Of a DNA stretch of 64,000 bases, positions 8,147 to 17,817 are shown one piece after another; positions within the stretch are counted from its first letter, which is position 1, and each line of letters begins with the position of its first letter. Position numbers and translations under genes: made by a program. This DNA is from Paucibacter sp. Y2R2-4 (GTDB lineage Bacteria; Pseudomonadota; Gammaproteobacteria; Burkholderiales; Burkholderiaceae_C): positions 124,001-188,000 of the forward strand of contig NZ_JAJIRO010000006.1 in assembly GCF_025717535.1 (NCBI RefSeq), in the 5' to 3' direction. Below the pieces are notes generated by a model. That model saw only the letters and a program-made list of their open reading frames with translations. It made no database searches and was not told where the DNA came from.

Positions 8147-9112
8147 TCAGCGACCGGCCTTGCGGCGCCAAAGATCAAGCCTCGCGCAACCCTGATCGAC
8201 GCCCAGGTAACTGGGCAGCACGGCGGACATGGCTTGGGCCGCGATGCCCAAGGTCTGCAAATCTGGCAGCCGACCGCTGGCCACATTGGGCACTTGCATG
8301 GATGCCAGGTTGTCGCGCGACATCATCGGCTCGCCCGGCATCATTTCCATCATTACGGCCTGCGCCCAAGCCAGCGGACCCGGCAGGGGCAGCACGGGGC
8401 GCACATGGCCGCTGTACTGGCCGGCCATGCGCACGATGTCGGCCAAGCTCAAGACCTGGGGCCCGGCCAGCTCATAGGTTTGGCCAATGCTGTGCTTGTC
8501 GATGACGCAGGCCACGATGGCGCGCGCTACATCTTCCACCCACACCGGTTGAAAACGCACATCGGCGCCAGCCAAAGGCATCAAGGGGAAGAAGGCCTGC
8601 AGCTTGGCAAACAAGTTGACGAAGTGATCGCCCGCGCCAAACACCACCGAAGGGCGCAGCACGGTCAGGTCCAGCCCAGCGGCCTGCAGCACCGCTTCGC
8701 CGCGCGTTTTTGAGCGCAGGTAGCGAGAAGGTGCATTGTCTTGCACGCCGAGCGCGCTGACGTGGATCAGCCGCCGTACCCCAGTGGCCTGGCAGGCCTT
8801 GGCCAAGCGGGCCGGCAAGTGCACATGGGCCTGCTCAAACTGAGCCTCGCTGCCTTGCAAAATGGCAATCAGATTGATGACCAGGTCTTGGCCCTGAATC
8901 AAGGCTTGTAGTTGCGCGTCCTCATGCACATGGGCCTGCAAGACCGTCAGCCCCGGCAGGCCCTGAATGGCTTGGGCATGGCGGCTTCGCCGGCTTGGCA
9001 CGGTAATACGAGCGCGGCCGCCGAACTGACGCAGCAATTGCTCGCACAGGCTGCGCCCAATAAAGCCGCTGCCGCCCAGAATCAGGATCTTGGGGTTGAA
9101 GTCATCACTCAT
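8147..9112 (-). CDS. NDUFA9-like NAD(P)-binding SDR protein
   Basis: An atypical extended short-chain dehydrogenase of 321 residues. The N-terminal nucleotide-binding loop is ILGGSGFIGRSL (about 10-21); LIHVSALGV and YLRSKTRGE supply the catalytic-region Ser and the YxxxK-like segment. It resembles the complex I NDUFA9/UbiE-linked group of betaproteobacterial NAD-dependent epimerase/dehydratases. The substrate is unknown; a quinone or respiratory-chain role is inference from the homologues. The start ATG overlaps the stop of the upstream transglycosylase gene (ATGA), so the two are co-translated. Confidence 0.82.
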   Translation of the reverse strand: MSDDFNPKILILGGSGFIGRSLCEQLLRQFGGRARITVPSRRSRHAQAIQGLPGLTVLQAHVHEDAQLQALIQGQDLVINLIAILQGSEAQFEQAHVHLPARLAKACQATGVRRLIHVSALGVQDNAPSRYLRSKTRGEAVLQAAGLDLTVLRPSVVFGAGDHFVNLFAKLQAFFPLMPLAGADVRFQPVWVEDVARAIVACVIDKHSIGQTYELAGPQVLSLADIVRMAGQYSGHVRPVLPLPGPLAWAQAVMMEMMPGEPMMSRDNLASMQVPNVASGRLPDLQTLGIAAQAMSAVLPSYLGVDQGCARLDLWRRKAGR

Positions 9113-11178
9113 CAGGAATTGTCTCCAGGAGGTGCGTTGCTTGCGGGGGCATTGGCCTCACGCGGGCCGATGCTGCGCCCGAGCCGCTGGCGCAAGCCTT
9201 TGTTCGGCTCCATGTTCAGCAACTGACCGTACAGCGTGGTATTGGTCAGGACCTTTTTGACGTAGTCGCGGGTTTCATTGAAGGGCACGTTCTCGACCCA
9301 GATGGCCGCGTCCAGCGAAGCGCCTTCACGCCAGCGCCGGGGCCGTCCAGGTCCGGCGTTATAGGCGGCGGCCGCCATGGCCATGGAGCCTTCAAAATCA
9401 TCCAGCACCAGCTTGAGGTAGTTGGTGCCAATTTTGATGTTGAAGTCGCGGTCGGTCATGAATTCGGGCTTGAACTCCGTGCCGATTTTCTTGGCTGTCC
9501 AGCGCGCGGTAGCGGGCATCACTTGCATCAACCCAGAGGCGCCTACATGCGAACGCGCATCCATGACGAAGCGTGACTCCTGCCGGATCAAACCGTAAAC
9601 GTAGGCGGGGTCAATGCCGGTCTCGCGGGCCTGGCTCAAGAGTGCTTGGCGATGCGGAGTTGGGAAACGCTGGGCCAGGTCAATCTCTTGTTTGCTGCGT
9701 TCGCTGCTGTTGATGCAGCGGTCCCAGATCTCGCGGTCGCAGGCTTCTTGGGCGGCGGCGCGCAGTTCGCGGTCGCTCATGCCGCGCAGCGCGTAATTCC
9801 ATTCCCGCACGCCTTCGTTGCGCAGGCCGATGGCAATCATCATCAGGGCGCTGTTCAAACCTGGGTTGGCCTGCGCTTGCTTGCGCTCGGCATTGTTCAA
9901 GGGGGCGGGTGCGGCCGGCAGGCTCAAGGTTTGCCCCAGGTCTTCGGCGGCCAGGCGACCGTAAAAACTCAAGGGCGATACCAGGCTTTGCAATGATGCG
10001 CGAGCTTCTTGTCGCAGAGCCTCACCTGGCGCGCCTTCGGCTGCCGTGGCCAGCAAGGCTCGGGCGCGCCAGTATTGCCAGGTGGCATCGCGTTGCTCGC
10101 TGGCGCTCATCAAATCCATGGCGCGCAGGCTTTGATGCCAGCGCCCGCTGCGCAGCGCCGAGCGAGCGGCCCAGGCTAAAGTTTCATCGCTCCACTCCAA
10201 GGGGCTCTTGAGCTTTTGGCTGAGCTTGAGGGCGCGCTCAAAGTAGTCGCTGGCTTCGGGCTGCAGCTTGAAGGCCGCTTGGCGGCCGACTTGGGCCCAA
10301 GCCCAGGCCGCCAACTCGGCGTGCAACTCTTTCTCCCAGCGTGTAGCCAGTAGTTCCGCGGCTTGCGCGGGATCGGCCGCCGCCACGCGCATCAGGCCTA
10401 GGGTGGCCAACTCGCTGTGCGTGCGACCGCCGGTCTTGGCCTTGCGAGTCATATAGCGCAAGGGGTTGTCCTGGATGTCAGTCAGATGCAGCTCGACTTG
10501 CTTGCCCAGCATATTGGCTGCCAGCTTGGCGGCACGCGGCTTGAGGGCTTCGACGCTCAGGCGCAGCTTCAGCCAGACATCGTCAGCAGTCAGTTGCTTG
10601 GCCTCAAACAGACTGCGGGCCAGGGCGTTGCAGCCCTCGTCGCCATCGCGCTGTGCCAGCCAAGCGCTGCGCGCGGCTTCGCGCATATTGCGGCCGGCAG
10701 CCTGTTCGGCCATCAGGGCATAGCAGACCACCTCGCGGTCGTCACGCATCTGATAACGCGCATGGTCCACGGTGAAATTCGCCCATTCGCGACGCCGACC
10801 CAGCTCCAGCAGCCAATCGTTGCGCAAGCGGTCTTCGACATAGGTGCCGGGCCAGCGGGCGTAAAAGGCATTGACCTCGGGCTGGCTGACTTCATACAAA
10901 CGCAGCCCCAAGTCCCAGTAGTCCACCCAGGCCGCCAAGGGATGGCGCTGCGCTTGCGCGGTTTGGTTCAGTGCCGCGAGACGCTTGCGGTCTTTCTTGC
11001 GCTGGGCTTCATGCGCTTCGGTGATCAGCTCGGGCTGGGCGACGATGGGCATGGCCTGCGCGGGCTGGGCCAGTGCCTGCATGGGTTGCAAGGCACAGAG
11101 GCCCGCACCGAGGCTCACGCCGAGGGCGCTGATCCATGCCAGGGCCTGCCTTGCCCCCACTCCTTCATATACTGCCAA
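9112..11178 (-). CDS. Soluble lytic murein transglycosylase (Slt70-like)
   Basis: A 688-residue periplasmic enzyme that cleaves peptidoglycan to anhydromuropeptides. It has an N-terminal signal-like hydrophobic segment (ALAWISALGVSLGAGLCAL), a long alpha-superhelical region, and a C-terminal SLT domain with catalytic Glu in LIRQESRF (near residue 535), GASGLMQVMPATA, and AAYNAGPGRP. Length and order fit the E. coli Slt family. The last about 25 residues are Ala/Pro/Asn-rich. It is the first gene of a two-gene unit with the SDR gene and is divergent from the cyclo-ligase gene 41 bp away. Confidence 0.93.
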   Translation of the reverse strand: MAVYEGVGARQALAWISALGVSLGAGLCALQPMQALAQPAQAMPIVAQPELITEAHEAQRKKDRKRLAALNQTAQAQRHPLAAWVDYWDLGLRLYEVSQPEVNAFYARWPGTYVEDRLRNDWLLELGRRREWANFTVDHARYQMRDDREVVCYALMAEQAAGRNMREAARSAWLAQRDGDEGCNALARSLFEAKQLTADDVWLKLRLSVEALKPRAAKLAANMLGKQVELHLTDIQDNPLRYMTRKAKTGGRTHSELATLGLMRVAAADPAQAAELLATRWEKELHAELAAWAWAQVGRQAAFKLQPEASDYFERALKLSQKLKSPLEWSDETLAWAARSALRSGRWHQSLRAMDLMSASEQRDATWQYWRARALLATAAEGAPGEALRQEARASLQSLVSPLSFYGRLAAEDLGQTLSLPAAPAPLNNAERKQAQANPGLNSALMMIAIGLRNEGVREWNYALRGMSDRELRAAAQEACDREIWDRCINSSERSKQEIDLAQRFPTPHRQALLSQARETGIDPAYVYGLIRQESRFVMDARSHVGASGLMQVMPATARWTAKKIGTEFKPEFMTDRDFNIKIGTNYLKLVLDDFEGSMAMAAAAYNAGPGRPRRWREGASLDAAIWVENVPFNETRDYVKKVLTNTTLYGQLLNMEPNKGLRQRLGRSIGPREANAPASNAPPGDNS

Positions 11179-11219
11179 AACAATCCTCTTTCTCTTTCAA
11201 GGGACGCGTGTCCACCATC

Positions 11220-11879
11220 ATGCCCACCAGTTCAGCACCCATCATGCCGCATGAACGCGGCGCCTTGCGCACGCAACTGCTGGCCCAACGTGCGGCCTGG
11301 CTTTCGACGCCCGCCGCTCATGCCGCCAGCGCGGCGCTGGGCCAGCATCTGCGCGCCGTGCTTCAACAATTGGAGCCGCAATGTCTGGGCCTGTTCTGGC
11401 CGCTTGAGGGGGAATTTAACGCAGTGCAGGCTTTGTCACAGCCGCTGCTGGAGCTGCCCCTTAGCGGCGCGGGGCATGACGCTGCGGCTGCGTCCGAGGA
11501 GGACGCCGACGATGACGATGAAGATCTGCCAGCAGGCCCGGCTCAGTGGAGCTTGCCCTTTGCCTACAAGTCGCCGCGCCGCATGGACTATCGCCGCTGG
11601 GACGGCTCCGAGCCCACGGTGCAAGACGAATGTGGCATCGCCAGCAGCAGTGGTGCGGTGCTGGTGCCTGACGTGGTCTTGGTGCCCTGTGTGGGCTTTA
11701 CTCGCGAAGGCTATCGCCTGGGCTATGGCGGCGGCTATTACGACCGCTGGTTGGCGGCGCATCCGGGTGTCACCAGCATTGGCATTGCCTGGCAGCTCAG
11801 CGAATGCCACTTTGCGGCCGAGCCGCATGACCAGCCCTTGACCTTGATCCTGACCGAGCGAGAAGTGATCTCGCCTTGA
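11220..11879 (+). CDS. 5-formyltetrahydrofolate cyclo-ligase family protein, copy 1 (with acidic insert)
   Basis: The enzyme converts 5-formyl-THF to 5,10-methenyl-THF with ATP. The C-terminal signature VLVPCVGFTREGYRLGYGGGYYDRW is nearly canonical, and LGLFWPLEGEFN marks the folate-side region. Between them, where most relatives have a short strand pair, lies an acidic stretch of about 20 residues (EEDADDDDED). I chose the ATG at 11220; ATGs at 11136 and 11244 are alternatives. A second family member lies at 24123-24788, so which copy is the housekeeping enzyme is open. The divergent partner is slt. Confidence 0.88.
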   Translation: MPTSSAPIMPHERGALRTQLLAQRAAWLSTPAAHAASAALGQHLRAVLQQLEPQCLGLFWPLEGEFNAVQALSQPLLELPLSGAGHDAAAASEEDADDDDEDLPAGPAQWSLPFAYKSPRRMDYRRWDGSEPTVQDECGIASSSGAVLVPDVVLVPCVGFTREGYRLGYGGGYYDRWLAAHPGVTSIGIAWQLSECHFAAEPHDQPLTLILTEREVISP

Positions 11880-11883
11880 GGCC

Positions 11884-12483
11884 TTAAGCCAAACGGCCCA
11901 AGGCGCTGTCCTCGCGCTGCCGCCGGCGAATGCGCGACAAGGCCACCTCAGTAATGCCCAAATAGCTCGCAATCTGCTTTTGGCTCAGGCGTTCCGCCAA
12001 GGCTGGGCTTGCGTTCAAAAAGGATTGATAGCGGGCCGCCGCGTCCAGCATCAGCAACTCATGCTCCCGTTGGGTTTGGCGGGCCAGCCCGGCGAGCAGG
12101 GCTTGCAGGATCAGGCTCGGCGCTTGCGGCCACTCTTGTTGCAAGGCTTGCAGGTCTTGCTCGCTCAGTTCGACCACACAACTCGACTCCAAGGCCTGCA
12201 GATGCCAGGGGCTCAAGGCGCCGATGCCGGCCGCGCCCAGCCAGTCTTGCTCTGCGTAAAAGGCATGGTTGCGCTCGCGGCCTTGCGGGTCGAGAAAAAA
12301 GCCGCGTGCCAAGCCTTGCTCCATCCACCAGATGCGGTCGATGCGCTGGCCCTGTGTTTGCAGGCTTTGGCCACGTCGCAGTGTGCGCCGCGGCAATGCC
12401 TGCCACCGCGCCAAGCGCTCTGGGCAGGCCGATAGCCATTCCATCAAGGCGGGGCCGCAAAGCGGGCAGGGCTGTGTTTCCAT
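11884..12483 (-). CDS. Crp/Fnr-family transcriptional regulator
   Basis: A 199-residue protein with an N-terminal cyclic-nucleotide-like beta-barrel (TLRRGQSLQTQGQRIDRIWWMEQGLARGFF) and a C-terminal winged helix (SQKQIASYLGITEVALSRIRRR). It has no cluster of N-terminal cysteines like Fnr beyond CPLC at residues 6-9 and C15, so oxygen sensing through an Fe-S cluster is not clear. It is divergent from the desaturase-like gene with only 49 bp between starts; that gap holds the imperfect dyad TTGAG-N7-CTCAG (12505-12521), which could be its own operator. The 3' end is 4 bp from the cyclo-ligase stop. Confidence 0.9.
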   Translation of the reverse strand: METQPCPLCGPALMEWLSACPERLARWQALPRRTLRRGQSLQTQGQRIDRIWWMEQGLARGFFLDPQGRERNHAFYAEQDWLGAAGIGALSPWHLQALESSCVVELSEQDLQALQQEWPQAPSLILQALLAGLARQTQREHELLMLDAAARYQSFLNASPALAERLSQKQIASYLGITEVALSRIRRRQREDSALGRLA

Positions 12484-12532
12484 GAACCTGGGTTAATGCG
12501 CGAGTTGAGACTGGGGCTCAGCATCATGCCCC

Positions 12533-13507
12533 ATGAACAACCATGACCCAGATTCCACCCCATCCCCAGCTGACGAGCCACGCCTGGCGCCCCTCAATTG
12601 GCCGCATCTGGTCATGCTGCTGGCACTGCCGGCCTATGCGCTTCTGAGTTGGCACTGGAGCTGGTCAGCCGAAGTTACCTTGGCGCTTGGCACTCTCATG
12701 GCCCTGGCCTGGCTGATGGTTTGCGAGCGCCTGAGTCCGGGGCGCCCCGACTGGCAGCCGAGCGCCGCCGATATGCGCCGCGATGCCAGTTCATTGGGCT
12801 TGGCCGCCGTAACGGATACCGCGCTCTCCTTGTTGATCCATGCCGCGGCCTTGGCTTGGCAGCAGCACGAGGCCGGGGCCAGTCGTGGTGGCTCGCTCCA
12901 GCCGATGTGGCAATGGTTGCCCATGCCTGTGGCCTTGGTGCTGGTGATTGCGATCGGCGAGTTTCTGCCCTATTGGCTGCACCGCTGGGCGCATGAGCGC
13001 CCGGCCTTGTGGCGCTGGCACGCTTTGCATCATTGGCCGACGGCGGTGAACGCCAGCAATAGCGTCTTGGTCCATCCCCTCAATCTGCTGTGGAACAAGT
13101 TGGGGCGCTTGCTGCCTTGGTTCTTGTTGGATGTGCCTGCCGACGTGATGCTCTGGGCGGCCTTGTTCATCCAGGCCCAGGAGTTGGCCGCCCACGCCAA
13201 TGTGGCGGGCAGTCTGCGCGGTTTGCGCGTTTGGCTGGGTGGTGCGGAGTTGCACCGCTGGCACCACAGCGTGGTCTTGGCCGAGGCGGGCAACTTTGGC
13301 ACGGTCCTGCCCTGGTGGGACTGGGTCTTTGGCAGTCTGGTCTTGCCCAAGGCTGCGGGGCCTACCCAGGTGGGTTGGGTGCCGGGGAGCTGGCGGCCCC
13401 AGGCCTTGCGCTGGGTCGACCTGATCCGCGGGCCGCTGCATCAGAAGCCCAAGGCTTCTGCGTCAGCGGACTCAGCCAAGTCCGGAGATGTCTCGCCCCG
13501 GACTTGA
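12533..13507 (+). CDS. Sterol desaturase/fatty acid hydroxylase family membrane protein
   Basis: A 324-residue integral membrane di-iron oxygenase of the sterol desaturase superfamily. Several hydrophobic segments are seen (around 25-70, 95-115, 140-160, 200-220), with the expected eight-histidine pattern: HRWAHE, HALHHW and, near the C-terminus, ELHRWHHS. The substrate is not inferable; relatives hydroxylate lipids or hopanoid-like compounds. It is transcribed divergently from the Crp/Fnr-type gene, which may regulate it. It ends 21 bp before the convergent OmpA-like gene. Confidence 0.88.
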   Translation: MNNHDPDSTPSPADEPRLAPLNWPHLVMLLALPAYALLSWHWSWSAEVTLALGTLMALAWLMVCERLSPGRPDWQPSAADMRRDASSLGLAAVTDTALSLLIHAAALAWQQHEAGASRGGSLQPMWQWLPMPVALVLVIAIGEFLPYWLHRWAHERPALWRWHALHHWPTAVNASNSVLVHPLNLLWNKLGRLLPWFLLDVPADVMLWAALFIQAQELAAHANVAGSLRGLRVWLGGAELHRWHHSVVLAEAGNFGTVLPWWDWVFGSLVLPKAAGPTQVGWVPGSWRPQALRWVDLIRGPLHQKPKASASADSAKSGDVSPRT

Positions 13508-13528
13508 GCACCGTCTGAGCACTGGGCT

Positions 13529-14197
13529 TTATTGCCGGGCTTCAGGCTCGCGCAAGAAGATCTCGACTCGGCGGTTCTTGGCGCGGCTGTCGGCGCTGTC
13601 ATTGCTGGCCACCGGCTCGCGCGAGCCGCGGCCGACCGCTTCAATGCGATTGCCGCTGATGCTGCGGTCTTCCAGATAGTCGCGCACGCTCTCGGCGCGG
13701 CGCTTGGACAGCGGGTCGTTGATGGCGTCAGAGCCGGTGCTGTCGGTATGGCCGACGATGCGCACCAGCATGGCGCTTTGTCCGCTCAGGCCATGAGCAA
13801 AGGCATCCAGCACTGGGCGCAGGCGCGGCTCCAGCGCTGCGCTGCCCACGGCGAATGAGATGTCGCTGGGCACTTCCAACTTCAGTTGGTTGTCCGCCGT
13901 GCGGGTCACTTCCACGCCGGTGCCTTGGGTGGCCTGCTCCATGGCGCGGCGCTTTTCTTCCATATTCTTGGACCACAGATTGCCGCCCACGGCGCCCAGC
14001 GCGCCGCCAATGACGGCGCCAGTGCCGGCATTGCCGCCGGTGGCTGAACTGAGAATCGCGCCGGCCACCGCCCCGATGGCGGCACCGCCGGCCGTGCCTT
14101 TTTGCGTTTCACTCATATTGGCGCAGCCGGCCAAACTGAGCATTGCGAGCAGCAGCAGGGTCGGAGCAGCCGAAGTCTTGCGAGAGATGGAGGGCAT
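13529..14197 (-). CDS. OmpA-family lipoprotein with glycine-zipper domain
   Basis: A 222-residue envelope protein. It starts with a lipoprotein signal (LLLLAMLSLAGCANMSE, lipobox LAGC), then a Gly/Ala zipper (GAAIGAVAGAILSS to GGALGAVGG, about 35-70), and a C-terminal OmpA-like peptidoglycan-binding domain (about 105-220) with VGHTDSTGSDAIND, LSKRRAESVRDYL and RAKNRRVEIFL. The arrangement matches YiaD-like outer-membrane lipoproteins that tether the membrane to murein. The upstream gap (14198-14398) separates it from the divergent mrp operon; no convincing promoter hexamers stand out there. Confidence 0.92.
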   Translation of the reverse strand: MPSISRKTSAAPTLLLLAMLSLAGCANMSETQKGTAGGAAIGAVAGAILSSATGGNAGTGAVIGGALGAVGGNLWSKNMEEKRRAMEQATQGTGVEVTRTADNQLKLEVPSDISFAVGSAALEPRLRPVLDAFAHGLSGQSAMLVRIVGHTDSTGSDAINDPLSKRRAESVRDYLEDRSISGNRIEAVGRGSREPVASNDSADSRAKNRRVEIFLREPEARQ

Positions 14198-14398
14198 GAC
14201 GGTTTCCTTCTTGAAAGCGTGAATCGATGCGGACGAATGGAAAACGGGGCGCTGAGGATGATTGATGTTAGCGCTGGAAAATGACTCCGGTATGCTTCAG
14301 CGCAAAGCCGGCATCGATGACGGCGACGATTTCGCCGGCCAGATTTGGCCCTGTATTGCTGAACCCCTTAAATCCATGCGAAGGCCTGTCTTGTCTCC

Positions 14399-17300
14399 AT
14401 GACTGCTGTTTCATTCGATAGCGTTCAGCATTTCTTTCAAAGCTTCGGGCTGATCAGCCTGGTGGCGCTGCCTTTTCTGGCCAGCTTGTTGGCGGCGGTT
14501 TTGCCCAGCAATGCGCGCAATCTTGAGTCCACTTTGGCCGGCGCGGTGGCCTTGTTCTGCGTGCTGCAAGCGGCCTTGCTTTTTCCTGAAGTCGCCGCCG
14601 GCGGTGTGGTCCGGCAGGAGTTCCACTGGCTGCCCTCGCTGGGCCTGAACTTTGTCTTGCGCATGGATGGCTTTGCCTGGATGTTCTCCATGCTGGTGCT
14701 GGGCATGGGGGCGCTGGTGGTGCTGTATGCGCGCTATTACATGTCGCCGGACGACCCGGTGCCACGCTTCTTCTCCTTCTTGCTGGCCTTTATGGGCGCG
14801 ATGAGTGGGGTGGTCTTGTCGGGCAATCTGCTGCAGTTGGTGCTGTTCTGGGAGCTGACCAGCCTGTTCTCCTTCCTCTTGATCGGCTATTGGCACCACC
14901 GCCGAGATGCGCGACGCGGCGCCCGCATGGCCTTGACCGTCACCGGCGCCGGCGGCCTGTGCTTGTTGGCCGGCGTGCTGGTGCTGGGTCATATCGTCGG
15001 CAGCTATGACTTGGATGTGGTCTTGGCCGCGGGTGAGCAGGTGAGGGCGCATCCGCTTTATGTCACGACCTTGGCGCTGGTCTTGCTCGGCGCCTTTACC
15101 AAGAGCGCGCAATTCCCCTTTCACTTCTGGCTGCCCAATGCCATGGCCGCGCCCACGCCGGTGTCGGCCTATCTGCATTCGGCCACCATGGTGAAGGCCG
15201 GGGTGTTTTTGCTGGCGCGCTTGTGGCCGGTGCTGGCTGGCAGCGATCAATGGTTCTGGATCGTCACCGGCGCGGGCTTGTGCACCTTGCTGCTGGGCGG
15301 CTTCATTGCCATTTTTCAGACCGATTTGAAAGGCGTGCTGGCTTACTCCACCATCTCGCATCTGGGCCTGATCACCACGCTTTTGGGCCTGAACAGCCCC
15401 TTGGCGGCGGTGGCGGCGGTCTTCCACATCATGAACCATGCCACCTTCAAGGCCTCACTCTTCATGGCCGTGGGCATCATCGATCATGAGACCGGTACGC
15501 GCGACATTCGCCGCCTGAGCGGCTTGCGCCGCAGCATGCCGGTCACCGCCACCTTGGCCATGGTGGCCAGCGCGGCCATGGCCGGCGTGCCCCTGTTGAA
15601 TGGCTTTATCTCTAAGGAGATGTTCTTCAGCGAAGCCGTCTTTGTGACCAGCGCGCCCTGGTTTGACCGGTTCTTGCCGGTGGCTGCGGTGCTGGCAGGC
15701 ATCTTCAGCGTGGTCTATTCGCTGCGCTTCACGGTTGATGTCTTCTTCGGGCCCGACCGCAGCGCCGAGCTGCCACGCCGTCCGCATGAGCCACCGCATT
15801 GGATGCGTGTGCCGGTGGAGTTATTGGTGCTGGCCTGCTTCTTGGTGGGCACGCTGCCGCAATGGACCATGCAGAGCGTCTTGAGCGCGGCCGCTGCGCC
15901 GGTGGTCGGCGGGGTCTTGCCCGAATTCGATTTGGCCGTTTGGCATGGTTTCAACACGCCTTTGATGATGAGCTTCATCGCTCTGTTCGGCGGCATTGGG
16001 CTGTATGCCTTGCTGCGAGGCCCTTTGCAGCGCGAGCGCTTCAAACGCACGCCGCTCATCGGCCGGCTCAACGGTAAGCAGGCATTCCAAACCGGTTTGG
16101 CGGGGCTCACCGCTTGGTCTCGCTCTTTGTTGACGCTGTTCAGCACCCGAGGTTTGCAAGGGCAATTGCTCTTGCTGGTGATGGTCGTGCTCGCGGCGAC
16201 GGCGCTGGCCGCTCGGGGCGCTCAGTTCTTCGCCGGGCAACGGCCACCGGTGCCCTTTGCGCCGATGTTTGCCTTGCTGTGGTTGGTCGGTGGTGCGGCG
16301 GCCTTGGCCTGCGCGCGCGCCGCCAAGTTCCAGCGTTTGACGGCGCTGGCCATGATGGGCGTGGCGGGTCTATGCACCGTGATCACCTTTGCCTGGTTCT
16401 CGGCCCCCGATCTGGCGCTGACCCAGCTCTCGGTGGAAACCGTCACCACCGTCTTGATCTTGCTCGGTCTGCGCTGGTTGCCCAAGCGGATTGAGGCGCT
16501 GGAGGCCGCCGAGGCCATGGCCGAAACGCTGCTGGACAAAGCCCGCCGCCGCGCCCGCCGCGCGCGCGACCTCTTGCTGGCCCTGGGGGTGGGTGGCGGC
16601 ATGGCCTTGCTGTCCTACGCCATGATGACGCGGGACTTCTCGCAAAGCATCTCGCCCTTCTTCTTGGAGCGCGCCCTGCCCGAAGGCTTTGGCACCAATG
16701 TGGTCAATGTGATGCTGGTGGACTTCCGCGGCCTCGACACGCTGGGCGAGATCACCGTGCTGGGCATCGTCGCGCTGACGGTCTATGCCTTGCTGCGGCG
16801 CTTCCGCCCCGCCAGCGAAAGCACCGAGTTGCCTTTGCAGCAACAGGCCCTGGCCGGTGATATCGACACCGACCTGGTCCACGCCAATACCGCCACCGAT
16901 ACCGCCAGCGGCTATCTCTTGGTCCCTGCGGTGCTGCTGCGCTTGCTGCTGCCGGTGGCGGCGGTGATCGCGGTGCACCTTTTCATGCGCGGCCACAACC
17001 AGCCAGGCGGCGGCTTTGTGGCGGGTCTGGTCTTGTCTACCGCCTTCATCTTGCAGTACATCGTCTCCGGCACCCAGTGGGTGGAAGCCAATATCCATTT
17101 GCGCCCGCAGCGCTGGATCGCCAATGGCTTGCTCATCGCCACGCTAACCGGCATGGGCTCTTTTGTCTTCGGCTATCCCTTCCTGACCACGCATACCGCG
17201 CATTTCCATTGGCCTCTCTTGGGTGAAATTCATATCGCCAGCGCCTTGTTCTATGACATCGGCGTGTTCAGCTTGGTGGTGGGGGCGACGCTGCTGATCC

Positions 17301-17437
17301 TCACGGCCCTGGGCCATCAAGCGGTGCGTGGGCACCGCATTCAACGCCAGGAAGAATTGGAAGACATGAAAGAAGCCGCAGAGCGGGCCGCGCAGGACGC
17401 CCGGGTCGCAGTCGAGGCGCAGAAAGGGCTCAGCTGA
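14399..17437 (+). CDS. mrpA: Mrp/Mnh Na+/H+ antiporter, fused subunits A and B
   Basis: The large subunit of the multicomponent Na+(K+)/H+ antiporter. The 1012 residues join an NuoL-like MrpA (about 1-780; KSAQFPFHFWLPNAMAAPTPVSAYLHSATMVKAG split over the conserved lysine/glutamate helices) with the MrpB domain at the C-terminus (LLRLLLPVAAVIAVHLFMRGHNQPGGGF...). The fusion is usual in proteobacterial group 2 (Pha-type) systems. It begins a six-gene operon in which all neighbours overlap by 1-4 nt. It exports Na+ or K+ in exchange for H+ for pH and salt homeostasis in the inner membrane. Confidence 0.94.
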   Translation: MTAVSFDSVQHFFQSFGLISLVALPFLASLLAAVLPSNARNLESTLAGAVALFCVLQAALLFPEVAAGGVVRQEFHWLPSLGLNFVLRMDGFAWMFSMLVLGMGALVVLYARYYMSPDDPVPRFFSFLLAFMGAMSGVVLSGNLLQLVLFWELTSLFSFLLIGYWHHRRDARRGARMALTVTGAGGLCLLAGVLVLGHIVGSYDLDVVLAAGEQVRAHPLYVTTLALVLLGAFTKSAQFPFHFWLPNAMAAPTPVSAYLHSATMVKAGVFLLARLWPVLAGSDQWFWIVTGAGLCTLLLGGFIAIFQTDLKGVLAYSTISHLGLITTLLGLNSPLAAVAAVFHIMNHATFKASLFMAVGIIDHETGTRDIRRLSGLRRSMPVTATLAMVASAAMAGVPLLNGFISKEMFFSEAVFVTSAPWFDRFLPVAAVLAGIFSVVYSLRFTVDVFFGPDRSAELPRRPHEPPHWMRVPVELLVLACFLVGTLPQWTMQSVLSAAAAPVVGGVLPEFDLAVWHGFNTPLMMSFIALFGGIGLYALLRGPLQRERFKRTPLIGRLNGKQAFQTGLAGLTAWSRSLLTLFSTRGLQGQLLLLVMVVLAATALAARGAQFFAGQRPPVPFAPMFALLWLVGGAAALACARAAKFQRLTALAMMGVAGLCTVITFAWFSAPDLALTQLSVETVTTVLILLGLRWLPKRIEALEAAEAMAETLLDKARRRARRARDLLLALGVGGGMALLSYAMMTRDFSQSISPFFLERALPEGFGTNVVNVMLVDFRGLDTLGEITVLGIVALTVYALLRRFRPASESTELPLQQQALAGDIDTDLVHANTATDTASGYLLVPAVLLRLLLPVAAVIAVHLFMRGHNQPGGGFVAGLVLSTAFILQYIVSGTQWVEANIHLRPQRWIANGLLIATLTGMGSFVFGYPFLTTHTAHFHWPLLGEIHIASALFYDIGVFSLVVGATLLILTALGHQAVRGHRIQRQEELEDMKEAAERAAQDARVAVEAQKGLS

Positions 17438-17817
17438 TGGAATTCGTCATGGCCTGTGCCATCGGTCTGCTGAGCGGTTGCGGCGTTTGGTTGCTGCTGC
17501 GTCCGCGTACCTATCAAGTCATCATCGGCCTGAGCCTCTTGGGCTATGGGGTCAATCTTTTCATTTTCAGCATGGGTCGACTGGGCATCGACAAAGAGCC
17601 GGTCTTGGCGGCCGGCGTGCCGGCCACGCTGCAGAACTATATCGACCCGATGCCGCAGGCTCTGGTGCTGACGGCCATCGTCATCGGTTTCGCGATGACG
17701 GCCCTGTTCCTGGTGGTCTTGCTGGCGCAACGCGGCTTCTTTGGCAATGACCATGTGGACGGCACGCCGGATGAGTTGTCTGAGCCGAGCGCTGCCGCAC
17801 AGGAGCCGCAGCGATGA
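17437..17817 (+). CDS. mrpC: Mrp antiporter subunit C
   Basis: A 126-residue NuoK-like subunit with three membrane helices (about 4-22, 28-48, 70-95). The phrase LRPRTYQVIIGLSLLGYGVNLFIF and the segment DPMPQALVLTAIVIGFAMTALFL match MrpC. It starts one base into the mrpA stop region and overlaps mrpD by 4 nt. The C-terminal 25 residues are soluble and acidic. Confidence 0.93.
   Translation: MEFVMACAIGLLSGCGVWLLLRPRTYQVIIGLSLLGYGVNLFIFSMGRLGIDKEPVLAAGVPATLQNYIDPMPQALVLTAIVIGFAMTALFLVVLLAQRGFFGNDHVDGTPDELSEPSAAAQEPQR

Noticed and set aside
10417-11841. A 474-codon open frame on the plus strand
   Set aside because: It runs antisense through the transglycosylase and then out of frame through the cyclo-ligase gene.
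14198-14398. Possible sigma-70 promoters in the OmpA/mrp divergent gap
   Set aside because: Hexamer pairs found had spacings far from 16-19 bp.
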